A DNA stretch of 64,000 nucleotides from Bacillota bacterium (GTDB lineage: Bacteria; Bacillota; Clostridia; Acetivibrionales; JAEXSP01): positions 1 to 64,000 of the forward strand of contig JAEXSP010000030.1 in the NCBI GenBank assembly GCA_023453795.1, given 5' to 3'. Numbering within the stretch: position 1 is the stretch's first letter; each line of letters starts with the position of its first letter. The notes beneath the pieces were generated by a model. It had not been told where the DNA came from. It saw nothing but the letters and a program-made list of their open reading frames with translations, and made no database searches. Below are positions 42,105-51,022 of the stretch, piece after piece. Made by a program: the position numbers and the translations under genes.

Positions 42105-43319
42105 ATGCCAGCATATAGTTATAAAGTTAAAAGTGAATCGGGAAGAGTGCTTGTTGGTGAGTATAAGGCAGAAAGCCGGTTTGAGCTTGAAAAATTACTG
42201 ATCGATAAAGGCTATACACCTATTGAGATCAAGGAAAAGAACATATTCACGGATGTCGGACAACTTAGCTTTTTGAAGCCGAAAGTCAAGACAAAGGATT
42301 TGGCAATATTCTGCAGACAGTTTGCAGTAATCATCGAAGCCGGAGTGCCGATTGTCACTGCGATGGACGTATTAAGGGAGCAAACGTCAAACAAGACAAT
42401 GAAGGAATGCCTTGATGACATATATGAAAGCATACAGAAGGGTATTTCACTCTCAAGCTCTATGAAACAGCATCCTGAATTTCCGGATTTGCTTGTAAGC
42501 ATGGTTGAGGCAGGGGAGCTTAGCGGACAGTTGGATAGGATTTTCGTCAGGATGGCGGATCATTTTGAAAAAGAGGTTGCATTCGAAAGTAAAGTAAGGA
42601 GTGCACTTACATATCCGATAATTGTTCTTGTAGTAGCTGCCTTGGTTATTTTCATTCTAATGTGGAAGGTAGTGCCGACATTTTCTGATGTATTGAAATC
42701 TATGAATGCAGAATTGCCGTTGGTTACAAAAATACTAATAGGTATTGGTGACTTCTTTAAAAAGTGGTGGTGGCTTTTAATCCTTGTAATAGCAGGTATT
42801 GTGGTTGCTTCAGCAAGATTTAAAAAATCAATTACAGGAAAAAGATTTTTTTCAAATATTGCAATAAAGGCTCCTGTAATAAAGGGAGTCACAAAGATTA
42901 TTGCTACGGCAAGGCTAACCAGAACGTTATCTACCATGATATCAAGCGGCATACATCTTGTGCACGCGCTAGAGTCTGTTCAAAAGGTACTCGGGAACAC
43001 TTTTGTTATTGAAAAAATGAACATTGTCACAGAAGAAATAAAGAGAGGTAAAACCCTTGCACAGTCTATAAAAGCGATGGCATATTTTCCGCCAATGCTG
43101 ACATCCATGGTTAAGATTGGAGAAGAATCCGGAAATATAGATTATACCTTGGAAAAGTGTGCAGATTTCTATGATCAGGAAATGGAAGTTGCAATGGAGA
43201 AGCTTACAGCATTTTTAGGACCTGCAATAATATTGGTTCTTGGCGTAATCGTAGCATTCATTGTTATAAGTATACTTGTTCCTATGCTTACTATTTACAG
43301 TAGTGTTTTGCAAGGCTAA
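42105..43319 (+). CDS. pilC: Type IV pilus platform protein PilC
   Basis: A 404-residue polytopic platform protein (GspF family). It consists of two homologous T2SSF domains (about 70-190 and 270-395), with the hallmark DLAIFCRQFAVIIEAGVPIV and its echo in ATARLTRTLSTMISSGIHLV, plus three or four membrane helices (YPIIVLVVAALVIFILMWKV and the C-terminal LGPAIILVLGVIVAFIVIS). It is rotated by PilB/PilT to add or remove pilins. GGAGGG precedes ATG. The major pilin gene follows after an intercistronic hairpin. Confidence 0.94.
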   Translation: MPAYSYKVKSESGRVLVGEYKAESRFELEKLLIDKGYTPIEIKEKNIFTDVGQLSFLKPKVKTKDLAIFCRQFAVIIEAGVPIVTAMDVLREQTSNKTMKECLDDIYESIQKGISLSSSMKQHPEFPDLLVSMVEAGELSGQLDRIFVRMADHFEKEVAFESKVRSALTYPIIVLVVAALVIFILMWKVVPTFSDVLKSMNAELPLVTKILIGIGDFFKKWWWLLILVIAGIVVASARFKKSITGKRFFSNIAIKAPVIKGVTKIIATARLTRTLSTMISSGIHLVHALESVQKVLGNTFVIEKMNIVTEEIKRGKTLAQSIKAMAYFPPMLTSMVKIGEESGNIDYTLEKCADFYDQEMEVAMEKLTAFLGPAIILVLGVIVAFIVISILVPMLTIYSSVLQG

Positions 43320-43341
43320 TAGTTTTAGTGATATCAAAAGT

Positions 43342-43368
43342 GATGACAGGAGGGACAACCTTGTCATC
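43342..43368 (+). other. Intercistronic hairpin upstream of the major pilin gene
   Basis: GATGACA (43342-43348) pairs with TGTCATC (43362-43368), extendable by GG/CC. There is no T-run. It may be a processing or stability element for the pilin mRNA. Confidence 0.5.
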
Positions 43369-43420
43369 CTTAAGATAAATAAAATTAGTTAAAAAGTAAT
43401 AAGATTAAGGGGGAAAAGCG

Positions 43421-43993
43421 ATGAAAAAATTTTTAAGAAATCAAAAAGGTTTTTCCATGATTGAGCTTTTGGTAGCACTGCTCATCATGGCAGTTATAGC
43501 AGGTATTGCTATAGCAGTGTTTGGTAATATAGTAGGGAAAACCAGAACAAATGCTGATGCTGAATCCGCGGCACAAATCAAAAAGCAGTTATTGTACTAT
43601 ATTAACGAAGCAAACGATCCTGATTTATCATGTATCCTTGCTACTGGTGGAACAAATCCTATTACTTCTGCAAATGATTTGGTTGACCGTTTGGGTGGAA
43701 TAACTACTATTACAGAATCAGCGGTGGGTGGTGTAACTACCAGAAGCTATTCAGGTACAACGAATGTCGAGAATGCACCAACAGCTGTAAGGACATGGAG
43801 TGGGAATACAACACAGGGAGAAGTCCTTGGCGATTATGGCCCTTACATAGATGGCACAAAACAATTAAGGCCGCAGTCACAGGGGAATTTGAATTGGGTT
43901 ATAGATGTAAATACAGCTAATCAGCAGATCACCGTAACTTCAACTAGTGCTGCGATAAGCGGTAACAATACTCTAAATATTCATAATAATTAG
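43421..43993 (+). CDS. Type IV prepilin, probable major pilin
   Basis: A 190-residue prepilin with a short basic leader MKKFLRNQKG and cleavage before Phe: G|FSMIELLVALLIMAVIAGIA, with Glu at mature position 5. The rest is a soluble pilin head rich in Thr, Asn and Gly, without the C-terminal cysteine pair of many pilins. The strongest ribosome site of the operon (AAGGGGG) and hairpins on both sides suggest it is the most highly expressed product, hence the major pilin; this is inference. No prepilin peptidase gene lies in the window, so the enzyme must be encoded elsewhere. Confidence 0.9.
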   Translation: MKKFLRNQKGFSMIELLVALLIMAVIAGIAIAVFGNIVGKTRTNADAESAAQIKKQLLYYINEANDPDLSCILATGGTNPITSANDLVDRLGGITTITESAVGGVTTRSYSGTTNVENAPTAVRTWSGNTTQGEVLGDYGPYIDGTKQLRPQSQGNLNWVIDVNTANQQITVTSTSAAISGNNTLNIHNN

Positions 43994-44016
43994 TTTAACT
44001 GTTTAATTTTAATAAT

Positions 44017-44041
44017 CTACCCGGAGATATTCTCCGGGTAG
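44017..44041 (+). terminator. Hairpin after the major pilin gene (partial terminator)
   Basis: A perfect 11-bp stem CTACCCGGAGA / TCTCCGGGTAG with a TAT loop, followed by only a weak T-stretch (GTAATTATTTT). It probably attenuates or protects the upstream transcript rather than ending it, since the pilus genes continue. Confidence 0.7.
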
Positions 44042-44061
44042 GTAATTATTTTAGGTGGCAT

Positions 44062-44679
44062 ATGATAGCAGATAATAAAAAAGGTTTTTCTTTAATGGAA
44101 ATAATGGTTGCTATGATGATTGTCGGCTTGATTTCAACGCTCACTGCTTCGTTGTTTATTTTTGGTTTGCAAAGCTTTAATACTACTACCAGACAGATTC
44201 ACCAGCACGATATTGTTACTGAAATCACGCGCCGCATCAGTAAGGACATTCAGGAAGCATCAGCCTGTCATGTCAAATTGGAAGTCACACTAGGAGATAT
44301 TAACAGCTATTCCGAGTTATATCTGGAATTCCCGACTCCGTCAGGAATTACCCCAGCTCCATCAGCACCTAATTGGAAATGCTGGAAAATACAAAATGGG
44401 AAGTTATACCTAATGATAGGTCCAAAAAACAAGTATGAAAATGGTGATTATAATCCCAACAATTTTAAGGAGATTCTTTCAGGCTTAGACACAGGACAGT
44501 ATCAGGATAATTTGGCAAATACTACTTTATACAGTAGATTTCAAAGGTTTAACGACACGCTTGAACTTTCAATTAAACCTTCATCAACAAACACTACAAT
44601 CCATAAAAATAAGAACATTATAAAACCGATAATATCAGAATATTCTGTTAAATATAAAGAGGATTTGGTTATCCCTTAA
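44062..44679 (+). CDS. Prepilin-like minor pilin (PilW/PulJ type)
   Basis: A 205-residue prepilin with leader MIADNKKG and mature start FSLMEIMVAMMIVGLIS (Glu5 present). The globular part contains ITRRISKDIQEASACHVKLE, a pattern frequent in PilW/PulJ-type minor pilins, which join the tip complex that primes pilus assembly. AGGTGG lies before the ATG. One of four prepilin-like genes in the operon. Confidence 0.85.
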   Translation: MIADNKKGFSLMEIMVAMMIVGLISTLTASLFIFGLQSFNTTTRQIHQHDIVTEITRRISKDIQEASACHVKLEVTLGDINSYSELYLEFPTPSGITPAPSAPNWKCWKIQNGKLYLMIGPKNKYENGDYNPNNFKEILSGLDTGQYQDNLANTTLYSRFQRFNDTLELSIKPSSTNTTIHKNKNIIKPIISEYSVKYKEDLVIP

Positions 44680-44713
44680 TCCAATAAAACAGCTTCGAAT
44701 TGGAGGAAACATT

Positions 44714-45283
44714 ATGAAAGACATTAATCTTCTGCCGGAAGAGGAAAGGCCCGTCTCACAGGTCAAACCTGAGAAGGTAAAGTTTGAATTCAAGGTCAAC
44801 CTAAAAGGTAAGGCTATTGCAATCGGAATAGCTATAGGAATTGTTGCAATTGGCCTTTTAGCGGCACCAAAGATTTACATAAAGGTACAGAATATCAGGC
44901 TTGAAAGTCTGAAAAAGGAAATGCAATCCTCTAAGTATACTGAAATAAATGCAGTGAATGCTGAATCTTCTTCAGTATCAGCTGCACTTACTTTAAAGCA
45001 GAACACAATAGATGCAATAGATAAGCAGACTTATTCGGTGAACGAGATTATTCTAGCTATAAAAAATTCACTGCCATCAGGTGTGTCATTAACAAGTCTT
45101 AATTATGATTCAGCTACATTAAGCCTAGATGTAAAATCACCGGATATAAACAAGATAGCAGAATTTTTACTGAATATGAACAGGTTAAATTATATTTCTG
45201 TAAAAACGGGTGATTCCCTAACCTTTTCTAAGGATAATTCTACTACAATAAGCTTTACACTTGGGAAAGAAGGTGGTAATTAA
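44714..45283 (+). CDS. pilN: Type IV pilus alignment protein PilN
   Basis: A 189-residue protein that begins MKDINLLPEEERP, the conserved PilN motif that docks into PilM. One membrane helix follows (about 31-53, AIAIGIAIGIVAIGLLAAPK), then a periplasm-side-like coiled coil and a ferredoxin-like fold. It ends three bases before the next gene, the PilO-like partner, with which it forms a heterodimer. GGAGG precedes the ATG. Confidence 0.92.
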   Translation: MKDINLLPEEERPVSQVKPEKVKFEFKVNLKGKAIAIGIAIGIVAIGLLAAPKIYIKVQNIRLESLKKEMQSSKYTEINAVNAESSSVSAALTLKQNTIDAIDKQTYSVNEIILAIKNSLPSGVSLTSLNYDSATLSLDVKSPDINKIAEFLLNMNRLNYISVKTGDSLTFSKDNSTTISFTLGKEGGN

Positions 45284-45285
45284 TT

Positions 45286-46398
45286 ATGACTTTAAGAAAA
45301 AGGGAAAAAATTATGATTGCGGCATTGGGAGGGCTTCTCTATTTGCTGATTCTATTCAAATTTGTTATATTGCCCTCACGTACTGAGATTAAAGATGTCA
45401 ATTCCAATTTGAAAAGCATCCAGACACAGAAGAAGCAGCTTGATGAGGATTATAAAAATATTGAGCAAAAAAAGTTAGATATTGTAAAGATGAAAGCGCA
45501 GGGTGAAAAGCTGAACTCTTATATAATGAGTAATGCGGGAATAATTGATGCGGTTGAGTATCTGGACAGATTGGTTTTAGTGGCCGGTCAGCTTAAAGGG
45601 GTAAGTATAACAGCTCCTGTTCAAACTGCTAATGCAACAGGTTCGAATTATTATGAAACTCAGATAGATTTTAGTGCTACAATAAATCAAAAAAAGCTGT
45701 ATGATCTTATAAACTATATTGAGCAGGGGTCATTAAAAGCAGGTATTAAGAAATTAAGTATTTCCAGTGATAAACCTGGTGCCAAGAATTATAAGGCTGA
45801 TATGTCAATAGCCCTTTATTCGATGGACAAAGAAAGCACTGACAAATTTACTGAATACGGCAGGCATAAGCTTAGCGAATTCAGTGCAAATAAAGGGATT
45901 TTCTTTGATCCTTCAGCTTCACAGGTTTCACCGACGGCAACAATTTCAAATTCAACATCATCGTCATCGGGCCTTAACGGTAAAGGGCAGCCGGATATTT
46001 ACATAAAGGAAGGAAGCTATTTGTCAGCGGGGCCAAATCTTCAGATTTACGGTTCGGTGAACAATAATGACTCAATAAACGTTAAAACAAATAAACCTGC
46101 TGACGTTAGTATCAGCATTGAAGGGAACGGCTACTCAATTATTACAAAAGGTGACAGCGGAAATGATGTCAGCCTTACGGGTGCGTTGCCTGATGGGGAT
46201 ATTTCCATGTCGGTATTGAGTGATTTGTCGGATATTACTGAAAATAAAGATATAAAGCTTAATATAAAGATTAAAAATAATTCTACTAAACGAGTAAACA
46301 TCACACTTTCGGATAACTCTGGAAGGGTAACTTTTGTTGACAGGGATGATATAAGTATTATTGGGGATAGTTCTAAGGAAAAAGTTCTTATTTATTAA
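45286..46398 (+). CDS. pilO: PilO-like alignment protein with C-terminal extension
   Basis: A 370-residue protein. Residues 1-190 have the PilO plan: cytoplasmic stub, membrane helix (IMIAALGGLLYLLILFKFVI), coiled coil (SNLKSIQTQKKQLDEDYKNI) and a ferredoxin-like domain. PilO proteins usually end near residue 200. Here a Ser/Thr-rich linker (about 205-230) leads to about 140 more residues of beta-rich sequence (GQPDIYIKEGSYLSAGPNLQ onward). The extension has no motif I recognise and may contact the cell wall or pilus. Confidence 0.83.
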   Translation: MTLRKREKIMIAALGGLLYLLILFKFVILPSRTEIKDVNSNLKSIQTQKKQLDEDYKNIEQKKLDIVKMKAQGEKLNSYIMSNAGIIDAVEYLDRLVLVAGQLKGVSITAPVQTANATGSNYYETQIDFSATINQKKLYDLINYIEQGSLKAGIKKLSISSDKPGAKNYKADMSIALYSMDKESTDKFTEYGRHKLSEFSANKGIFFDPSASQVSPTATISNSTSSSSGLNGKGQPDIYIKEGSYLSAGPNLQIYGSVNNNDSINVKTNKPADVSISIEGNGYSIITKGDSGNDVSLTGALPDGDISMSVLSDLSDITENKDIKLNIKIKNNSTKRVNITLSDNSGRVTFVDRDDISIIGDSSKEKVLIY

Positions 46399-46412
46399 GC
46401 TGGGAGACTGAT

Positions 46413-46937
46413 ATGCTGAATTTTATCAGACGATCAAAAAAAGGTATGACTGTTATTGAGGTTTTGGTTTCTATGGCTGTATTTGGCATAATATCAGTGC
46501 CATTGATGGGTATATTCCTTGACTCCATGGTTGCGACAAAGCTTGCTCAGGATAAAATAGAAACAAATGCGCTTGTGAGTATTGTAAAGGATACTGTTAC
46601 AAAAAATGTTAAATGTGTTCCAGGAGGTACTATTCGTAAAGTATCATCAAGCGATCTGGATCCAGTAATAATACTTAATGATGTTTCAGGCACAGCAGTT
46701 ACAGCAGAGATTACAACAGGTAGCGCACATGATCTCAAAATAGAAGATAAAAAAGGCAAAGATTTGGGATACAAATTTGATGCAGACAGGATATGCGATT
46801 TTGGTCAAGTATCCTGCGGCGGCATAAGTTCTACTACTAAGTATCCTGATACTTGTGAATATCAGATTACAATAAGAAACATTCATAATAATATGGCCAT
46901 ACAAAAATTCAGATTTTATGTTAACCGTGTAAACTAA
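46413..46937 (+). CDS. Prepilin-like minor pilin (PilV/GspI type)
   Basis: A 174-residue prepilin with basic leader MLNFIRRSKKG and mature start MTVIEVLVSMAVFGIISVPL (Glu5 present). The small head domain has three cysteines (CDFGQVSCGG, PDTCEYQI) that could form a disulfide. A role in the tip complex is likely. It begins 15 bases after the PilO-like gene, with GGGAG before the ATG. Confidence 0.85.
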   Translation: MLNFIRRSKKGMTVIEVLVSMAVFGIISVPLMGIFLDSMVATKLAQDKIETNALVSIVKDTVTKNVKCVPGGTIRKVSSSDLDPVIILNDVSGTAVTAEITTGSAHDLKIEDKKGKDLGYKFDADRICDFGQVSCGGISSTTKYPDTCEYQITIRNIHNNMAIQKFRFYVNRVN

Positions 46938-46973
46938 GCCTTTTCTTTACAATTTTATTGGGGTGAAGTTTTA

Positions 46974-49385
46974 ATGTATTTAAATTGTTTAAAAAATAAA
47001 AAAGGTCAATCGTTACTAACAGTACTTGTTGTTGCTTCGGTTCTTATAATTTTGGCAGCGGCGCTTTCTGAATCTGCTTTTTTTGATTATACTTCAACTT
47101 TAGCTGATACTAACAATAACTATGCCTATAACGCAGCAGAATCTGCAGTTGAGATGTGTTTTGACAGGCTTAATCAGATTTGCGGCAATGAATCTTTTGC
47201 AAGTGACAGGAGTCTAGAATTTGATGGTACAAATACAAAAGCTTTTGCGGATAAAGTAGTTGTAGAACTTAACAAGGATATTAAGACAATGAAAGATTCC
47301 GATATCTTTCAGAAAATCAATATATCGGATAATCAAAAAAATTCTGCTAAAACCGTCCTGTTAAATATCCAGTTAGCAGGAACCCCAATTTATGATCCTC
47401 CCTACATGAGAATACCTGTAGGGTTGACTGCTCAAGCTACTTATGATCCTACTGTAGGTAATCCGCAAACCAGACAGGTTTATGCTAAAAAGGAAATAAA
47501 AGTTTTAGCCTTCGAACAGTTTAAATTGAGAGGTGCTGTCTATACCATAGGTGATATGGTAGCATTACCATCAAGTACTACAAATATAAAGGGTGATGTA
47601 TTTGTTTATGGATCTGCACCTGCAAAATCGTCACAATCAGAACAGGATTCATACGGCGGAATAATCGGCAAAGAAAATTCAAATCTTACAATAGACGGAA
47701 ATGCATACAGTAGAAGCTTTATACGTACAAGCGGTCTTGATTCAACAGTTCCGGATAATAACATTATTACAATAAAAAAGGATGCTATTGCTCAAAGTAT
47801 TCAGGTTTTCAGCAAAAACAGTGAAATTGTTGTGCATCGTGATGCCTATACTTTCGATGATCTTGAAATGAATGGTGAGAATTCTTTAATAGCTATAAAT
47901 AATAACTTTTTTGGACTTTCAAAGGGTCAAAGCTTTCACGATGAATCAAGTGCTGTTGTTAACAGCGCTTCAATCTATAACGATTCTGATGATTCTAAAA
48001 AATCAAGGATTGTTATTAATGGTGATGTATTGATAAATGGCGGAACATTTAAATTTGATCCTGATACTGGAGAGACTCAGGGGCAGATTGAGGATGCATC
48101 GGTTGCGTGGCTGACTACTACACCTGAAGCAATTTTGGAGAAGCCGTTATATACAGATTGGGAAGACTATAATCAGAAATATGATGTATGGTTAAGAAAT
48201 TCAAGCGGAGTGGACTTGAGCACAATTAGGGGATTTGGCAATATATTTCAGGCATGGACACCAAGAGGTGAATCCGAAATAAGTCAATGGCTTAATGACA
48301 TTAAGACGGTAGCACAAGTAGGATATAATGATTTTAGTGCACATCCAGGTGGAGCTACTGTACCTACAAGAATTAGTGGGTTTTCTAATTATGAGATTGC
48401 TGCAAATGATACAATGTATTTCTTTACTGATAACAATGGAATTGTCCCAGAAGATTTTTATAAAGGCCTTAAAAAAGCTCAAAATCTTTTTTATCCGAAT
48501 AAATTTAATCTTGATTTGTTTTACAATGATTCTGTAACAGATGGTAGTACCTTGATTACCGATAAATCAGCTGTAATCAATTATTGGAAGACATTTTGGG
48601 ATTCCTGTAATATCGGTTGGAAAGGGCAAAACATGTATTTACCCTCTGTAAGTGATAAATTAAATAGATTGTCTGAGCTATTAAAAGCGAAAGCACCATT
48701 TTATAAGAGGGAAGAGTATCAATACCTTGATGATGCAAAGCAAAAGCCGATTAAGGATTCTGCAATAGTACATAAATCAAATAGTCAGTTTCAAACATTA
48801 ATTAACCAATTAACGGAGGTTGTTAATAACCACCCCGGCAGCCCATATATTTATTCAGACATTAAAGGTCAAATAACTGATCTGGGTTCAAAAGAGTGGA
48901 AGATACCTGCAACAATAGAATCAGACAAGCTTTATCTTTTTGTTAATACGGAGCATCCTGATATTAGTATAGTAATAGATGGTATTACAGTGCGTGGAAT
49001 AATATTTACTACAGGAAAGGTTATAGTCAGAAATGGAGGAAAGCTGAACGGTGCAGTTATTGCAGCCGGACCGGGTTACATAAACACGAGTCCATATGTA
49101 GATGGCTCAGCTTGCGGTACATTTGCTTCAGGGTCTGGAATAACAGCAACAACAGAATTAAGAGTACCTAGGGTTACTACAGATAATAAAAGCATTTTTG
49201 AGGCTGGCGGATATGCAGCTGTACAGTTTGAAAATGGAAGCAGTACAAATAAAAACGAAATAAAATTTGTTATACCAGACTTTCCTGATGCAACAACAGA
49301 TCCATTAGTCATAAGAAACTATTATATTAATACATTTAAAAAAGCAGAAAATGGTTCGATTGATCTTGATAAAATATTGAAATAA
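46974..49385 (+). CDS. Large PilX/GspK-like prepilin with beta-solenoid body
   Basis: An 803-residue protein with a prepilin-type N-terminus MYLNCLKNKKG|QSLLTVLVVASVLIILAAAL. Mature position 5 is Thr rather than Glu, as in GspK/PilX tip proteins, which lack Glu5. A pilin-like alpha helix continues with YNAAESAVEMCFDRLNQI. The long body has repeated beta strands resembling bactofilin/solenoid turns (IKGDVFVYGS, LTIDGNAYSR, RIVINGDVLINGGTF, VIVRNGGKLNGAVIAAGP). It is far larger than ordinary minor pilins and may cap the pilus tip. Usual PilX-like proteins are under about 200 residues. Confidence 0.8.
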   Translation: MYLNCLKNKKGQSLLTVLVVASVLIILAAALSESAFFDYTSTLADTNNNYAYNAAESAVEMCFDRLNQICGNESFASDRSLEFDGTNTKAFADKVVVELNKDIKTMKDSDIFQKINISDNQKNSAKTVLLNIQLAGTPIYDPPYMRIPVGLTAQATYDPTVGNPQTRQVYAKKEIKVLAFEQFKLRGAVYTIGDMVALPSSTTNIKGDVFVYGSAPAKSSQSEQDSYGGIIGKENSNLTIDGNAYSRSFIRTSGLDSTVPDNNIITIKKDAIAQSIQVFSKNSEIVVHRDAYTFDDLEMNGENSLIAINNNFFGLSKGQSFHDESSAVVNSASIYNDSDDSKKSRIVINGDVLINGGTFKFDPDTGETQGQIEDASVAWLTTTPEAILEKPLYTDWEDYNQKYDVWLRNSSGVDLSTIRGFGNIFQAWTPRGESEISQWLNDIKTVAQVGYNDFSAHPGGATVPTRISGFSNYEIAANDTMYFFTDNNGIVPEDFYKGLKKAQNLFYPNKFNLDLFYNDSVTDGSTLITDKSAVINYWKTFWDSCNIGWKGQNMYLPSVSDKLNRLSELLKAKAPFYKREEYQYLDDAKQKPIKDSAIVHKSNSQFQTLINQLTEVVNNHPGSPYIYSDIKGQITDLGSKEWKIPATIESDKLYLFVNTEHPDISIVIDGITVRGIIFTTGKVIVRNGGKLNGAVIAAGPGYINTSPYVDGSACGTFASGSGITATTELRVPRVTTDNKSIFEAGGYAAVQFENGSSTNKNEIKFVIPDFPDATTDPLVIRNYYINTFKKAENGSIDLDKILK

Positions 49386-49404
49386 AAAATCCGGGGGTTA
49401 TAAC

Positions 49405-50709
49405 ATGTTAAAGAAAACAAAATATGCATTATTATTTGTTCTTGCTGTATCTATTATTTTGAATGCAGGCTGTAGTCTTTCAAAAAAGGGTAAAGGTAAT
49501 ACTGAGGGATCGCTTGCCGCTCAGCAGGTTGATGATAATTCTATTAAAAAGCTTATTACAGATTATATTGAAAAAGTGTACTCAAAGCCTGTATCATATT
49601 ATCAAAATTATAGTGCAACAGGTTCGATTCCTACAGAGCTATGGGATTTTATTTCCAAGGATACAATTACATTATCAGATGGCAACCCGGAAAATAAGAT
49701 TAATTATCCAAGACCGGTCATTATAAATAATATGGTATTGGGCAATTATGAATTAATTAAGGATAAAAAAGGTGAAGGAACTCCTGAAATTAATTCACAA
49801 TTTACCGGCAGTTCAGGGGAAGTCAGCACATACTTTGTTAAGGTTAATCTAAAGGCAAAATGCATTAACATAAATGATTTGGTAAGTATTATCCAAAAAT
49901 CAATTGATCTGAAAACAGCCCAGAGTATATTGAAAGCTGCTGCAAGTGAGGATTTCACCGGTCTAAGTACAGCTGTTCTTAATCTGATAAGTGAAAAGGC
50001 TTTAAAGGAAATGCCTAATGATGTGGACAGTAAGAGTAAGCTTGATTATATTAAGGTTCAGTTTTCTTATGAGGTTATAACTAAAAAGGAAGATGGGAAA
50101 AATAAAATACTATCCTTCCAGGAATCCCCGAAGGTTAAAGGATATTCAAATAGACTATCTTTATATAATAATTTACCTGTTACAAGACTTCCATACCTTG
50201 ATACAACTTCCAACCAAAAAGACACTGAAACATATACCAAAGAAAGTACTTTGATAACAGATTATTTCAATAAGCTATGTGCCAGCCTTGACAATGAAAA
50301 GATGGGGCTAATGGCTGCGTATTGGAACAAAAGCGATAAGGATTTCATCAGTTTTTTGGAGAAAATAGGCAAAGCAAGCGATAAAAAAGCTAAGAATCTT
50401 TCCGACATGATGTATATTGCCGGCGATTACAAGACTAAATTTCCTTATGATTCATTTCCCATACTAACAAATATGGAAAAGATAAGCGGCGGGTTGAGTA
50501 ATTTTTCTATTAAAATGCATCCGGCATATTCAGAAAAGCGGAAGGAGTACATTGTATCCTTCCAGGCTCCTGTACAAAAAATAAACGGTTCTATAGATGG
50601 ATACACGACAAACTGCTACTATGATTATTCTGTTTCATTGACGGGAAAAGGCGATAAACTGAAAATCAGCAGGATGATAATGAATGAGCATTACTATTTA
50701 AATCAATAA
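49405..50709 (+). CDS. Lipoprotein of unknown function, last gene of the pilus operon
   Basis: A 434-residue exported lipoprotein with lipobox LNAGC (Cys near residue 23), followed by a low-complexity linker (SLSKKGKGNTEGSLAAQQ) and an alpha/beta region without recognisable catalytic motif. It follows the large prepilin gene by 19 bases, with GGGGG before the ATG, and is followed by a strong terminator. Its position suggests an accessory role in pilus biogenesis or function at the outer face of the membrane. Confidence 0.75.
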   Translation: MLKKTKYALLFVLAVSIILNAGCSLSKKGKGNTEGSLAAQQVDDNSIKKLITDYIEKVYSKPVSYYQNYSATGSIPTELWDFISKDTITLSDGNPENKINYPRPVIINNMVLGNYELIKDKKGEGTPEINSQFTGSSGEVSTYFVKVNLKAKCININDLVSIIQKSIDLKTAQSILKAAASEDFTGLSTAVLNLISEKALKEMPNDVDSKSKLDYIKVQFSYEVITKKEDGKNKILSFQESPKVKGYSNRLSLYNNLPVTRLPYLDTTSNQKDTETYTKESTLITDYFNKLCASLDNEKMGLMAAYWNKSDKDFISFLEKIGKASDKKAKNLSDMMYIAGDYKTKFPYDSFPILTNMEKISGGLSNFSIKMHPAYSEKRKEYIVSFQAPVQKINGSIDGYTTNCYYDYSVSLTGKGDKLKISRMIMNEHYYLNQ

Positions 50710-50735
50710 GATCTGAAAAGATAACATCTAATTTT

Positions 50736-50773
50736 ACAGTATAACCGGAACTTAATGGTTATACTGTTTTTTT
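50736..50773 (+). terminator. Terminator of the pilus operon
   Basis: A perfect 11-bp stem ACAGTATAACC (50736-50746) / GGTTATACTGT (50757-50767) followed by TTTTTT. Confidence 0.92.
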
Positions 50774-50908
50774 AACAGATTATTGTTATTAATTATATAC
50801 TTTTACATTTAACATAAGTCGTTGAAGGTTATGAAACAGGAAATAAGGCTGATCCTGGAAATGACTACTTTTAAAGTAATAATTAATAGAATAATTTTCT
50901 AAACATTG

Positions 50909-50938
50909 TAGACATAATGTATAAAAAAGTAGTACAAT
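50909..50938 (+). promoter_or_regulatory. Promoter for the PA14/Ig surface-protein gene
   Basis: TAGACA (50909-50914) and TACAAT (50933-50938) are spaced 18 bases, about 85 bases before the ATG at 51023. The remainder of 50774-51022 is AT-rich with no other feature. Confidence 0.65.
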
Positions 50939-51022
50939 TAGTATGTAAAGTTGTCTTCATTTAACACTATATATTTATTTCTACATAAATAAATTTTTTA
51001 TTTAATATGGGGGGCTGATAGA

